DNA of 64,000 nucleotides, from the NCBI GenBank assembly GCA_020348445.1, contig CP070751.1, positions 3,434,248 to 3,498,247 on the forward strand. The letters are read 5' to 3'. This DNA is from Thermoplasmata archaeon. GTDB taxonomy: Archaea; Thermoplasmatota; Thermoplasmata; GCA-020350865. A program made the translations under genes and the position numbers. Under the pieces are notes generated by a model. That model saw only the letters and a program-made list of their open reading frames with translations. It was not told the DNA's origin and did not search any database. Below, in pieces: positions 52,728 through 61,775 of this stretch (its first letter is position 1; each line of letters begins with the position of its first letter).

Positions 52728-53480
52728 ATGAAACTCGAACCAATCCCAAATGAACCTGCTCTACTTCTAAAAGGCAAGAAAAATACCTTGATCGTGGCCG
52801 ACCTTCATATTGGAATAGAAGCCGAGCTTAGAGAATCAGGGATAAACATTCCCAGCCAGACAGAGAAAATGGCATTGCACCTCATTGAACTTTGTAAAGA
52901 GCATGAGATTCACGACCTGGTTATTGTGGGGGATGTGAAGCATAATGTTCCAATGACGAGCGGACAGGAGTACTTCGAAATCCCAAGGATTTTTGAGAGA
53001 TTGAAAGAACATGTGGAAAAGGCCCACATCACGATGGGAAACCACGATGGGAATCTTAAAAACTATCTCCCGGATTGGGTAAAAATCCACGGAACCAAGG
53101 GTTTTACTTATAAAGGAATTGGGATTTTCCACGGCCATACATGGCCTAAAAAAGAAGTCATGCAGTGCAGCCAAGTAGTAATTGCCCATCAGCATCCCAC
53201 GATATTGTTCGTAGAAACACTCGGGGAAAGGGATACCAGGCAATGCTGGGTGAAAGCAGATTTCATTACCAAGGTTACAGAAGAACGTTATCCCAAATCA
53301 AATCCAAAGCTCATAATCATGCCCACTTTCAACGATCTTTTAGGAGGAATCGCGGTAAACGAGAGGGATTCTGAGCTTCTAGGACCAATTATGAAAAACA
53401 AACTCGTGGATTTGGATAATGCCGAAATTTACCTACTAGATGGTACATTTTTAGGGAAACTTAGTGATTTGAGGGTGTAA
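52728..53480 (+). CDS. Metallophosphoesterase associated with Lhr
   Basis: The 250-residue protein has calcineurin-like phosphoesterase motifs VADLHIG, VGDVKHN, MGNHDGN, HGHTWP and VIAHQHP, which bind two metals. It belongs to the archaeal predicted phosphoesterase group (MJ0037-like). Its stop is 1 base before the lhr start, so it forms an operon with lhr; a similar pairing of a phosphoesterase with Lhr is known in bacteria and archaea. A nuclease or phosphatase role in DNA repair is inferred. Confidence 0.88.
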   Translation: MKLEPIPNEPALLLKGKKNTLIVADLHIGIEAELRESGINIPSQTEKMALHLIELCKEHEIHDLVIVGDVKHNVPMTSGQEYFEIPRIFERLKEHVEKAHITMGNHDGNLKNYLPDWVKIHGTKGFTYKGIGIFHGHTWPKKEVMQCSQVVIAHQHPTILFVETLGERDTRQCWVKADFITKVTEERYPKSNPKLIIMPTFNDLLGGIAVNERDSELLGPIMKNKLVDLDNAEIYLLDGTFLGKLSDLRV

Positions 53481-53481
53481 G

Positions 53482-56223
53482 ATGAGTTTTGATATGCTTT
53501 CTCCTGCTATTATAAAAGCTATTGAAAAGAAGGGATGGGGAGAATTAACTGAGCCTCAAAAAAAGGCCATTCCAGTGGTTTTAGATGACAAGGATCTGCT
53601 TCTTATCGCTCCCACAGGTTATGGAAAGACCGAGGCTGTAATGTTACCGCTTTTTCACAAGATTCTAAAAGAAAAACCAGAGAGAATCAGCCTTCTTTAC
53701 ATAACACCATTAAGAGCACTTAACAGGGACATGCTGCAAAGAATGCTATGGTTCGCCAACGAACTGGATATTAAGGTTGCGGTGCGTCACGGCGACACTC
53801 CCCAGCATGAAAGGGCAAAAATGTCAAAGTCACCACCTGACATCCTCATCACCACTCCTGAGACGTTTCAGATCATGTTCACTGGCAAGCACCTCAGAAG
53901 GCATTTAAGTAATGTGAAATGGGTGGTAATCGACGAGATCCATGAACTTGCCCAGGATGAAAGAGGTGCCCAGCTTGCTGTAGCAATGGAAAGGTTATGT
54001 CAATTAACAGGAAGGGAGGTTCAGAGAATTGGATTATCAGCAACAGTGGGCAGCCCTTCGGAAATAGCACGGTTTTTAGGAGGAGTACAAAGAAAGGTGG
54101 AAATCATAAGAACCAGGCTCCCAAAGGATATCAAAATACAGGTGGAGAGCCCCATTCCAAAAAAAGAGGATGAGAAGCTTGCAATGGAACTTGGCACAGA
54201 ATCCAAACAGGCCGTCTGTCTAAGAAGGGGAAGGGAACTGGTGGAAGAACATAGGTCAACCCTATACTTTGTAAATACAAGGGATACTGCAGAGACCCTT
54301 GCCACAAGATACCATCTATGGGACAGTGCCTTTCCAGTTGGAGTACATCATGGCTCACTATCCAAGGGTGTTAGGGTCCAGATGGAGGAGGATTTCAAAT
54401 CCGAGAAATTAAAGGGTCTGATATGCACATCCTCACTGGAACTTGGAATAGATGTGGGTAGTGCAGATTTCACAATACAGTACAACTCCCCGAGACAGGT
54501 GACCAGACTGGTTCAGAGAGTGGGAAGAGCAGGTCATGCAGTTGGAGAGGTTTCCAAAGGAACTATCATAGCCATATCCAATGATGACGTACTAGAGAGC
54601 TGTGCAATTACAAGAAGGGCACTTGCCGAGAAAATCGAAGCCTTTAAAATTAGGGAAAATCCACTATCTGTCTTAGCCAATCAGATCCTCGCAATCGCCG
54701 TGACCTCCAAGGACAATACCCTTAAAAGCTGCTATTCACTGATTAAAAAGGCCTACCCATTTCGAAATTTGAAACAAAAAACGTTCCTGGATGTTGTGGA
54801 ACTTTTAAGGGATGAAAGGGTCCTGTGGATTGAAGATGAAAGATTTGGAAGAAAAAGACCCTCATTCAACTACTTTTATGATAACCTATCCATGATCCCT
54901 GACGAGAGAACTTTTAAGGTCGTTGATATAACAACCAGGAAAACCATTGGAACCTTGGACGAAGGATTCACAGCCAATTACATTCAACCTCATGCACGAA
55001 TCATTATTAAGGGTCGACCATGGGAAGTTGTGGAGTTCGAGGAGGATATACTTGTTACCCCCTCAGCACTTGTTGGTGCAGTGCCAAATTGGGTAGGAGA
55101 GGAGATTCCTGTTCCAATAGAAGTGGCCCAAGAGGTGGGAAGGATAAGAAGAATGGGGGACCTAGGGGGATATCCTATTGATGATGGTGCTAAAAAAATA
55201 TACTTTGATACCCTAAAAAAACAGAAAAAGCAACATCCAGTGCCTACTGATAGACTGATCACAATCGAATCTGACAAGCGAACGATCATAGTAAATGCAT
55301 GTCTTGGAAGCAAGGTAAACGAGACAGTGGGAATGCTGCTTTCAACTCTTCTCGCGGCAAGGGTGGGAGAGAGCGTTGGTATGAGAACAGACCCTTACCG
55401 AATCATTCTGGATCTGCCAACTCCCATGAATCCTGATATCGTAAAAGCAATTCTTCTTGAAACAGAACCAGAGGGAGTTGAAGATATCATTCGAATGGCT
55501 CTGAAACACTCCTCATATCTGAGATGGACATTAATTAATGTGGCTAAGAAATTCTGTGCACTTGAAAAAGAAGTGGATTACAAGAGGATCTCCATCAAGA
55601 GACTAGCTGCCGCTTTCATGGACACACCTTTATATTCAGAAACAGTGGATAAAACAATCTGGGAAAGGATGGATATTCAAAAGACAAAGGAGGTCCTTCA
55701 GAGCATACAGGACAGGGAAATAGACCTTCGAGTAACTAGCCTTTCACCCATTGGACTAGAGGGTGTGGAAGCTTTCAGAAGACTCGTTGCTCCCCAGAAA
55801 CCTGATCGGGCAATTCTAATGACCTTGAAACACCGGCTCGAGGACGAGAGAGTCAAACTTTTGTGCCTTTCCTGCAAGAGGGAATACTTGAAGAGAATAA
55901 AGAACATCCCAGAAAAGATAACTTGTCAGAACTGCGGCGGAAAGATGATAGCCGCCGTGCCCACCTACGAGGATGCAGGGCCCATTCTTCGAAAAAAGAA
56001 ACCCAAGGAAAAAGAGAAAAGGACTATAAGGAAATTATTCACAAACGCAAACCTGATTCTGAGTCACGGTAAAAAAGCAATTCTGGCAATGAGGGCAAGG
56101 GGAGTCGGCCCAAAGACTGCCGCTCGAATCCTTGCCATGCACTACGAGACCGAAGAGGAGTTTCTAAGGGAGATTTTATCGGCAGAGATTCTGTATGCAA
56201 GGACGAGAAGGTTTTGGGATTGA
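53482..56223 (+). CDS. lhr: Lhr-type superfamily 2 helicase
   Basis: The 913-residue helicase has motif I APTGYGKTEA (about 43-52), a DEIHEL motif II, LSATVG, and VQRVGRAGH (motif VI), then the Lhr winged-helix and beta-barrel domains. The C-terminus adds a zinc ribbon (CLSC, CQNC) and a helix-hairpin-helix (ARGVGPKTAARILAM). Lhr unwinds DNA or RNA-DNA hybrids in a 3'-5' sense and takes part in repair. The C-terminal zinc ribbon plus hairpin is the archaeal Lhr2-like form. Confidence 0.93.
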   Translation: MSFDMLSPAIIKAIEKKGWGELTEPQKKAIPVVLDDKDLLLIAPTGYGKTEAVMLPLFHKILKEKPERISLLYITPLRALNRDMLQRMLWFANELDIKVAVRHGDTPQHERAKMSKSPPDILITTPETFQIMFTGKHLRRHLSNVKWVVIDEIHELAQDERGAQLAVAMERLCQLTGREVQRIGLSATVGSPSEIARFLGGVQRKVEIIRTRLPKDIKIQVESPIPKKEDEKLAMELGTESKQAVCLRRGRELVEEHRSTLYFVNTRDTAETLATRYHLWDSAFPVGVHHGSLSKGVRVQMEEDFKSEKLKGLICTSSLELGIDVGSADFTIQYNSPRQVTRLVQRVGRAGHAVGEVSKGTIIAISNDDVLESCAITRRALAEKIEAFKIRENPLSVLANQILAIAVTSKDNTLKSCYSLIKKAYPFRNLKQKTFLDVVELLRDERVLWIEDERFGRKRPSFNYFYDNLSMIPDERTFKVVDITTRKTIGTLDEGFTANYIQPHARIIIKGRPWEVVEFEEDILVTPSALVGAVPNWVGEEIPVPIEVAQEVGRIRRMGDLGGYPIDDGAKKIYFDTLKKQKKQHPVPTDRLITIESDKRTIIVNACLGSKVNETVGMLLSTLLAARVGESVGMRTDPYRIILDLPTPMNPDIVKAILLETEPEGVEDIIRMALKHSSYLRWTLINVAKKFCALEKEVDYKRISIKRLAAAFMDTPLYSETVDKTIWERMDIQKTKEVLQSIQDREIDLRVTSLSPIGLEGVEAFRRLVAPQKPDRAILMTLKHRLEDERVKLLCLSCKREYLKRIKNIPEKITCQNCGGKMIAAVPTYEDAGPILRKKKPKEKEKRTIRKLFTNANLILSHGKKAILAMRARGVGPKTAARILAMHYETEEEFLREILSAEILYARTRRFWD

Positions 56224-56370
56224 TAGGTAGAAGATTTTAAAAACTTTTTAACATTTTATTACGTTATTTTATTATTTTCAAGTTAACACTGTTATACAAA
56301 TCCAGACTGACGTTTTATTCAATAAAATAGTATCAATATCTGACAACTTTTAAATATCTTTATATTATTC

Positions 56371-56427
56371 CCCCCAATGCCCAGATTTAAAAAAATGGAA
56401 ATATGGGAAAAATACCGTATTTGGGGG
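56371..56427. promoter_or_regulatory. Inverted repeat in the gdh promoter/leader region
   Basis: CCCCCAA (56371-56377) pairs with TTGGGGG (56421-56427), with a smaller ATAC-C-GTAT palindrome inside (56411-56419). A TATA-like TTTATATTATT lies directly before (about 56358-56369), and a second TATA-like AAAATATATAAG overlaps the area just before the ribosome binding site. This could be a regulator site or a leader hairpin controlling gdh. Confidence 0.45.
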
Positions 56428-56491
56428 TATCAATAATAAAGAATGTTATGGTTAATAGTGATTTTTTAAAAATATATAAGGAGGTAAGAAT

Positions 56492-57838
56492 ATGAGTAGC
56501 TCAGAAACAAATCCATTTAAAATTGCACAGAGTCAATTGGATAATGTAGCAGATCGGTTGGAACTAAAAAAGGGGATCCATCTATTTCTCAGGACCCCGC
56601 GAAGAGAGCTTTCAGTAAATTTTCCTGTAAGGATGGATAATGGTGAAATAAAGGTTTTTCAAGGATACAGGGTGCAGCATAACATGGCTAGAGGACCTTG
56701 CAAAGGTGGCATCAGGTATCACTGGAACGTTTCACTGGATGAGGTCAGGGCCCTGGCAATGTGGATGACATGGAAATGCGCAGTGGTTAACATTCCTTAT
56801 GGTGGTGCAAAAGGTGGAATAATATGCAATCCAAAGGAAATGTCTCAGGCCGAATTGGAACGCATGACAAGAAGGTTTACCACAGAAATATCCATCATTA
56901 TCGGACCTGAAAAGGATATCCCAGCACCTGATGTCTATACAAATGCCCAGACAATGGCATGGATAATGGATACATACAGTTCAATTAAAGGTTATTCGGT
57001 ACCAGGGGTGGTCACAGGAAAACCCATCCATGTAGGCGGGTCCCTGGGTAGAAACGAGGCTACTGCAAGAGGTTGTATGTTCACAATACGAGAAGCCTTA
57101 AAACATTTTGATTTAAAGGTTATTCCACCCGAACAGTGGCGAAAGGAATGTTCGGAAGAAGAATTGGACAAAGATATTTGTGATGGTGATGAGGGAACAG
57201 GATACAAGCTAAATAAGGCGACCGTTGCCATACAGGGTTTTGGAAATGCGGGTTCCATATCTGCAGCACTGTTATCAGCCAAGGGAGCGAAGATCATTGC
57301 AGTAAGTGACAGCAAAGGAGGAGTTGCGAATAAAGAGGGATTGGACATTCCAAAGCTTATAGAGCATAAGAGTAAAACCGGCAGTGTAATAGGATTCGAA
57401 GGTGCAAACGATGATCTTGGTCCAAAACAGGTTCTTGAATTTGAAGCCGATGTGCTGGTCCCCGCCGCCCTGGAGAATCAGATAACGGATGAGAATGCAG
57501 ACAATATAAAGGCGAAAATAGTTGCCGAGGCTGCAAACGGTCCCACCACTCCAGAGGCAGATAGGATTCTTCATGAAAAGAATATCTTTCTAATACCTGA
57601 CATTCTCGCAAATGCTGGCGGTGTAACTGTTTCATATTTCGAGTGGGTTCAGGGCTTGCAGCAGTTCTTCTGGTCTGAGCGTGATGTGAACGTTCAGCTG
57701 AGGGAAATCATGACAAAGGCCTTCCATGAAGTGTTACAAATAAGCGAAAAGGAAAAGGTGGACATGAGAACCGCAGCTTATATGGTAGCTGTGAAAAGGG
57801 TGGCAGATGCAATTGAGCATCGCGGGATATTTCCGTAA
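56492..57838 (+). CDS. gdhA: Glutamate dehydrogenase
   Basis: The 448-residue enzyme deaminates glutamate to 2-oxoglutarate with NAD(P). It has RGPCKGGIRYH and NIPYGGAKGGI (substrate and catalytic Lys), ANAQTMAWIMDTYS-like helix, GFGNAGS (dinucleotide fingerprint) and EAANGPTTPEAD. A ~30-residue insertion rich in acidic residues (EEELDKDICDGDEG) sits at about residues 215-245, just before the cofactor domain. The ribosome binding site AAGGAGGTAAG is nearly perfect. An Lrp-like regulator gene is convergent with it. Confidence 0.95.
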   Translation: MSSSETNPFKIAQSQLDNVADRLELKKGIHLFLRTPRRELSVNFPVRMDNGEIKVFQGYRVQHNMARGPCKGGIRYHWNVSLDEVRALAMWMTWKCAVVNIPYGGAKGGIICNPKEMSQAELERMTRRFTTEISIIIGPEKDIPAPDVYTNAQTMAWIMDTYSSIKGYSVPGVVTGKPIHVGGSLGRNEATARGCMFTIREALKHFDLKVIPPEQWRKECSEEELDKDICDGDEGTGYKLNKATVAIQGFGNAGSISAALLSAKGAKIIAVSDSKGGVANKEGLDIPKLIEHKSKTGSVIGFEGANDDLGPKQVLEFEADVLVPAALENQITDENADNIKAKIVAEAANGPTTPEADRILHEKNIFLIPDILANAGGVTVSYFEWVQGLQQFFWSERDVNVQLREIMTKAFHEVLQISEKEKVDMRTAAYMVAVKRVADAIEHRGIFP

Positions 57839-57907
57839 AATATCATGTTTTTTATTGCTACATCCAAGAATAAATTGACTATATTTAAGGCTGTAAAATC
57901 AGATTAA

Positions 57908-58438
57908 CTAGGGTACAAAATCCCTAAGTTTTTCTAATTCAGGATTTATCTTACCCTCGGAAACGAGACAGAAATTCAAGTCGATCATAACAGGTTTCTC
58001 AAGAAGATATTCATCGTATAGATATCGTAAGGTCTCGTAATATCTCCTTGCAGTGGGGTGATCCGGGGCAGAGAATCTCAAAACCCAGTCATATTCGCCA
58101 TTTACGATCCATAGATCTTGCAGTCTCACATTCTGCTTCTCCTGCTCCTTCCCATGTAACCTTAGTAACATAAGGTCCACCAATTCTTTAGTCATGGGTT
58201 TCATTTTAAGTAACATTACATATGATACATGATTCAGTTTTCTTTCATCAACAACCGCGGTATATCCCCATATTATATGTTCTTCCTCCAGCTTTCTCTT
58301 TTCACGCCATATTTTTTGTCTATAACTTTTTAGCTCTTTTGCTATGATCCTTAAACTCTTTGTAGGATCATCTAAAAGCGCGTGTAATATTTCATTGTTA
58401 TATATGTTTTTGTTACTTTTTGATGCTTTATTAGACAT
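57908..58438 (-). CDS. Lrp/AsnC-like transcriptional regulator
   Basis: The 176-residue protein has an N-terminal helix-turn-helix (LDDPTKSLRIIAKELKSYRQ followed by a KIWREKRKLEEEHII recognition region) and a C-terminal alpha/beta domain (HVSYVMLLKMKP and WIVNGEYDWVLRFSA) with the RAM fold that senses amino acids. Lrp relatives commonly control glutamate dehydrogenase, which lies next door, convergent. The intergenic region toward 58559 has TAACATAT direct repeats. Confidence 0.8.
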   Translation of the reverse strand: MSNKASKSNKNIYNNEILHALLDDPTKSLRIIAKELKSYRQKIWREKRKLEEEHIIWGYTAVVDERKLNHVSYVMLLKMKPMTKELVDLMLLRLHGKEQEKQNVRLQDLWIVNGEYDWVLRFSAPDHPTARRYYETLRYLYDEYLLEKPVMIDLNFCLVSEGKINPELEKLRDFVP

Positions 58439-58452
58439 TTTTTTACCACCTG

Positions 58453-58482
58453 TAACATATAGTTATAACATATCTCTATGTT
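58453..58482. promoter_or_regulatory. TAACATAT repeats in the divergent region
   Basis: TAACATAT occurs at 58453-58460 and 58466-58473 and its inverted core ATGTT at 58478-58482. The cluster lies just upstream of the Lrp-like start. An autoregulatory operator is a reasonable guess; no expression evidence. Confidence 0.35.
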
Positions 58483-58558
58483 GTTTTAGATATATAATGA
58501 TATTGAAGATAATAAATATTTCACTGGATGAGACATCATAAAAATAGGAGGCCTGTGA

Positions 58559-58951
58559 ATGGTAAAAAAATGGAAAGGAATAAAAGAAATCGTAGAAAAG
58601 GCGACTAAAGAACTGATTGAAACGAAAGAGGATGGCTATTTATTTTACTCAGCACCAGAAGGTCAAAAACTAATCCTATTAGTTGATATTAAAGATCTAC
58701 CAGCTTGGAGAAAGGAAATAAAGGATTTTGGTATCCCAATAAATGGAGAAAAGAATCGGATTTTCTGTCGAGGTTTTTCAGATGAAGATGAAGGAATTGT
58801 AACGGAAGGCTATAATCCATTACTTGAATTGGTAGAGGAAGAAAGAATGGGTGCGGATGAAATTAAAAAAAGGATTAAGGAAGAATGGAAAGAATCAAGA
58901 TTACGCGTTCAAGGAAGAAAGTTTCCAAGGACATTTGAGGAGGAAACATGA
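58559..58951 (+). CDS. Hypothetical protein (130 residues)
   Basis: The product is soluble and charged with an N-terminal helix (IKEIVEKATKELIETK), beta strands (YLFYSAPEGQKLILLVDI), one Cys (RIFCRGF) and a C-terminal basic helix. A GGAGGCCTGTGA site precedes the ATG. It overlaps the next gene by 4 bases (ATGA). No family recognised. Confidence 0.6.
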   Translation: MVKKWKGIKEIVEKATKELIETKEDGYLFYSAPEGQKLILLVDIKDLPAWRKEIKDFGIPINGEKNRIFCRGFSDEDEGIVTEGYNPLLELVEEERMGADEIKKRIKEEWKESRLRVQGRKFPRTFEEET

Positions 58952-59160
58952 CTGTATATAAACGAGGATCCATGTATCTTATTTGTCTGGTGTGTGGAAA
59001 TAGGGATTTTGACATCGTTAAGCATTTCTCTGTGGGAGACAAAGTTCTGAGGTGTAAAAATTGCGGATTTATGATTAAGGAAAGCGGGTATTTCAATATA
59101 ATATCTGGAAATACACTTGAATCTCCAGATGAACAACCGTTACCTGCTGTGAAGAAGTAG
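58948..59160 (+). CDS. Small zinc-ribbon protein
   Basis: The 70-residue protein has one zinc ribbon: CLVCGNRD and CKNCGFMI about 20 residues apart, and a polar tail. It is translationally coupled to the upstream gene by a 4-base overlap. Such mini zinc ribbons often bind nucleic acids or serve as protein adaptors. No family recognised. Confidence 0.7.
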   Translation: MTVYKRGSMYLICLVCGNRDFDIVKHFSVGDKVLRCKNCGFMIKESGYFNIISGNTLESPDEQPLPAVKK

Positions 59161-59191
59161 GAATGGGGGATTCAGATAAGGAGGTGATAAA

Positions 59192-59419
59192 TTGGATGTA
59201 CAAACGAAGATACTCAATGAATTCAACACAAAATATGATGAAATAAAAGAGAAAGTTGCAGATATAAACAAACTCTTCCTTGAACTGACAAATCAACACA
59301 TGACGCTCAACGAATCGTTTTACATTGTTAAGAAGGACTTAAATTTGCTCCATAACGAAATGGATTCCATCAGAAAGTTTAGAGATCAACTTAAGCGAGA
59401 GTTAGGCATCGTTGATTGA
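59192..59419 (+). CDS. Small coiled-coil protein
   Basis: The 75-residue product starts with TTG at 59192, immediately behind an almost perfect GGAGGTGAT, which decides the start. The whole chain is one heptad-like helix (YDEIKEKVADINKLFLEL and so on to KFRDQLKREL). It is the third gene of a small cluster with a zinc-ribbon protein. Function unknown. Confidence 0.65.
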   Translation: MDVQTKILNEFNTKYDEIKEKVADINKLFLELTNQHMTLNESFYIVKKDLNLLHNEMDSIRKFRDQLKRELGIVD

Positions 59420-59485
59420 GAGGTAAGTCACTTTCGGATATAAGGGCTAAAGGCATAACTTTGGGAGCGTCTTCCAAGGGCGACA

Positions 59486-59794
59486 ATGGGTAACGGAATT
59501 AAACAGTATCTGGAAAATAATGCTATTGCTACAATAAATTTGTTGTTCATGAGACCAGTATATTCGAGAATAAAAGCATGTGTTCTGAATGTATATAATC
59601 TAAACAACCAAGAGGTAGAAAACATGTTAATGAAGGTTAATGTTGATTGATGCGACGGATGCGGTGCATGTGTGGAGGTATGCCCAAATGAGGCGATCAT
59701 TCTCAATGAATATGCACACGTGGATGGGGAGGAGTGTGCAGAATGTGAGGCCTGTATAGATGAATGTCCTAATGATGCAATATCGATGGACTGA
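59486..59794 (+). CDS. 2[4Fe-4S] ferredoxin frame with one in-frame TGA (recoded or broken)
   Basis: Reading from ATG 59486, 54 codons run to a TGA at 59648-59650, directly followed in the same frame by 47 more codons to a second TGA at 59792. The second part is a typical two-cluster ferredoxin: CDGCGACVEVCP (from 59651) and CAECEACIDECP. There is no start codon between the TGA and the first cluster Cys, and the codons before the TGA (KVNVD) look like the normal beginning of a ferredoxin. TGA is the ordinary stop of many genes here. So this is a nonsense mutation, a sequencing error, or genuine UGA recoding (selenocysteine or readthrough). It precedes thiC by ~65 bases. Confidence 0.6.
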
Positions 59795-59859
59795 CTCCCA
59801 TTACTTGGTACAATTGAACGTTGATTAGAAAAAAAGATACATGAGGAAGTTGATGAAAC

Positions 59860-61158
59860 ATGATAATAAAAGAAGCTAAGGAAGGGTATTTATCACCAGA
59901 GTTTTTGGCCGCTGCGAGACATGAGGGTATAGACCCAGAAAGATTGAGACGGTTGGTAGCCTCAGGTCGTGCTGTCATACCTAAGAATGTAAATCATCAC
60001 TTCAGCGAGATAAGAGCTATAGGCGAGGGGCTAAAAGTCAAAGTTAATGTGAATCTGGGCACATCAAAAGATTATATCAACCTTGATGAGGAACTTGAAA
60101 AATTAAGGATAGCTGAGAAATACGGTACCGATACGATAATGGATCTCAGTACGGGGGGCGACCTACGAGCCATAAGGAAGCGTATCATAGGAGATAGTAA
60201 TCTGACGGTCGGTACTGTACCAATTTATGAGGCGGGTATATCTAAGGCCAAGCTACCAAGCAAGGCTGTTGTGGATATGACCGAGGACGATATGTTCAAT
60301 ACATTAGAGCAACATGGAAAGGATGGTGTGGATTTCATCACGGTACACTGCGGGGTCAATAAAACTAGTATTAAGCGCCTGAAAAAGCAGGGCCGAAGCA
60401 CAGGTGTTGTGTCCAGAGGTGGTTCCTTCCTTCTAGCGTGGATGCTACATAACGATGCTGAAAATCCGCTGTACGCAAATTACGATTATCTCCTTGAAAT
60501 CGCAAAGGAGTATGAGATGACAATTAGCCTTGGTGACGGTCTGCGGCCAGGTGGTATTGCAGATGCAACTGACAGGCCTCAGATAGAGGAGCTCATTACA
60601 CTTGGAGAGCTCGTGGACAGGGCTAAGGCGGCTAATGTACAGTCGATGGTCGAAGGACCAGGACACATACCTATCCATCAAATAGCCACAAATGTCCAGA
60701 TTCAGAAATCTCTATGCAGGAATGCTCCATTCTATGTTCTAGGTCCGATTGTGACCGACATATTCCCGGGATACGATCATATAACCTCTGTAATTGGTGC
60801 GGCGATAGCAGCCATGACAGGTGCAGATTTCCTTTGTTATGTAACACCTGCGGAGCACTTAGCTCTCCCAACTGTTGACGACATCAAGGAAGGGTTAATT
60901 GCGATGAAGATAGCTGCACATGCAGTTGATATCTCAAGGGGAATTGATATACACCTCGATCATGAGATGGATATTGCCCGATATGCTTTAGATTGGGATA
61001 AACAGTTTGCATTGGCTGTGGACAAAGAAAAGGCGAACATGTACCGGAATCAGAGAAGACCAAGAACAGATGAAGTTTGTTCCATGTGCGGTGATTTCTG
61101 TGCTATAAAGATGACCAAAGATTATCTCAATAGTGATATTAAAACAGTAGATGTATAA
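59860..61158 (+). CDS. thiC: Phosphomethylpyrimidine synthase ThiC
   Basis: The 432-residue radical SAM enzyme converts 5-aminoimidazole ribonucleotide to the thiamin pyrimidine HMP-P. Landmarks: TIMDLSTGGDLRAIR, VDFITVHCGVNK, SRGGSFLLAWM, SLGDGLRPGGIADATDRPQ, VEGPGHIPI, LGPIVTDIFPGYDHI and the C-terminal CSMCGDFC that binds the [4Fe-4S] cluster. A GAGGAAGTTG precedes the ATG. I find no TPP riboswitch. A stem-loop follows the stop. Confidence 0.97.
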   Translation: MIIKEAKEGYLSPEFLAAARHEGIDPERLRRLVASGRAVIPKNVNHHFSEIRAIGEGLKVKVNVNLGTSKDYINLDEELEKLRIAEKYGTDTIMDLSTGGDLRAIRKRIIGDSNLTVGTVPIYEAGISKAKLPSKAVVDMTEDDMFNTLEQHGKDGVDFITVHCGVNKTSIKRLKKQGRSTGVVSRGGSFLLAWMLHNDAENPLYANYDYLLEIAKEYEMTISLGDGLRPGGIADATDRPQIEELITLGELVDRAKAANVQSMVEGPGHIPIHQIATNVQIQKSLCRNAPFYVLGPIVTDIFPGYDHITSVIGAAIAAMTGADFLCYVTPAEHLALPTVDDIKEGLIAMKIAAHAVDISRGIDIHLDHEMDIARYALDWDKQFALAVDKEKANMYRNQRRPRTDEVCSMCGDFCAIKMTKDYLNSDIKTVDV

Positions 61159-61181
61159 GAAAGCCCTTTGTCATGGCTTTC
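61159..61181 (+). terminator. Stem-loop after thiC
   Basis: GAAAGCC (61159-61165) and GGCTTTC (61175-61181) form a 7-bp stem with a 9-base loop one base-step after the thiC stop codon. No T-run follows, so a simple intrinsic terminator is uncertain; it may protect or process the 3' end. Confidence 0.4.
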
Positions 61182-61293
61182 CTCAGAAGTGAACAAACCG
61201 TGTGCACTAGTATAAGGAATTAAAAGACATCAATCCAAGTATAAGAGCCCTTGTCAAAATAATTGGAGATGCAAGCTTCGGGGTGAATAAAAA

Positions 61294-61746
61294 ATGAAAT
61301 TAACTTTCGAACAGGTTGTATTTGACGAAAATGGCAACTTAAAGCTCATGCCTGATGAGAGATTATTGGCAAAAAAGATGCTCTCGTGTTTTATTTATCT
61401 AAAGGGGCTTCAACTGAAAAGGGGCTCCGCTCCAGCCGCGATTTTCTTTACAGATTCAGGGATTATTTATAGAACAGATCAAAGAATTATATGCACTAAA
61501 ATCCTGGACGAAGGGGTTGTGGAAGATGATGTATGTATCGAAGTGCCCCTTGATGAGATTATAGCATGTAGGAGGAGTCTATTCCGTCTAACGCTCGTTT
61601 GCAGGGAATCGAATGGGGATATATATTTCATCGACCTGATTCCTCGAAAATCAGCCAAGGAATTTTTGGGTGAGGTGTTAAATATAAACATGAGGTGTAA
61701 AGTTGAGAGAGAAATTTTCGTGCCAAAACCCTCAAAAAGGAGTTGA
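61294..61746 (+). CDS. Hypothetical protein (PH-like strand pattern)
   Basis: The 150-residue protein is alternating beta strands with a C-terminal helix. Segments such as AIFFTDSGIIYRTDQRIIC and VPLDEIIACRRSLFRLTLVC recall bacterial PH-like (YdbT/GRAM-type) domains, where a strand pair reports a stored threshold, but the match is by pattern only. GGGGTGA precedes the ATG. It stands just before tbp (29 bases) and is likely cotranscribed. Confidence 0.55.
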   Translation: MKLTFEQVVFDENGNLKLMPDERLLAKKMLSCFIYLKGLQLKRGSAPAAIFFTDSGIIYRTDQRIICTKILDEGVVEDDVCIEVPLDEIIACRRSLFRLTLVCRESNGDIYFIDLIPRKSAKEFLGEVLNINMRCKVEREIFVPKPSKRS

Positions 61747-61775
61747 AAGCTGCAGGACTTCCATAAATTATCGCT

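Noticed and set aside
59795..59859. TPP riboswitch before thiC
   Set aside because: The region is too short and lacks the conserved CTGAGA and related thi-box sequences.
59795..59859. Archaeal SECIS element after the ferredoxin
   Set aside because: I could not draw a convincing hairpin with the conserved bulge in these bases, so selenocysteine remains unproven rather than supported.
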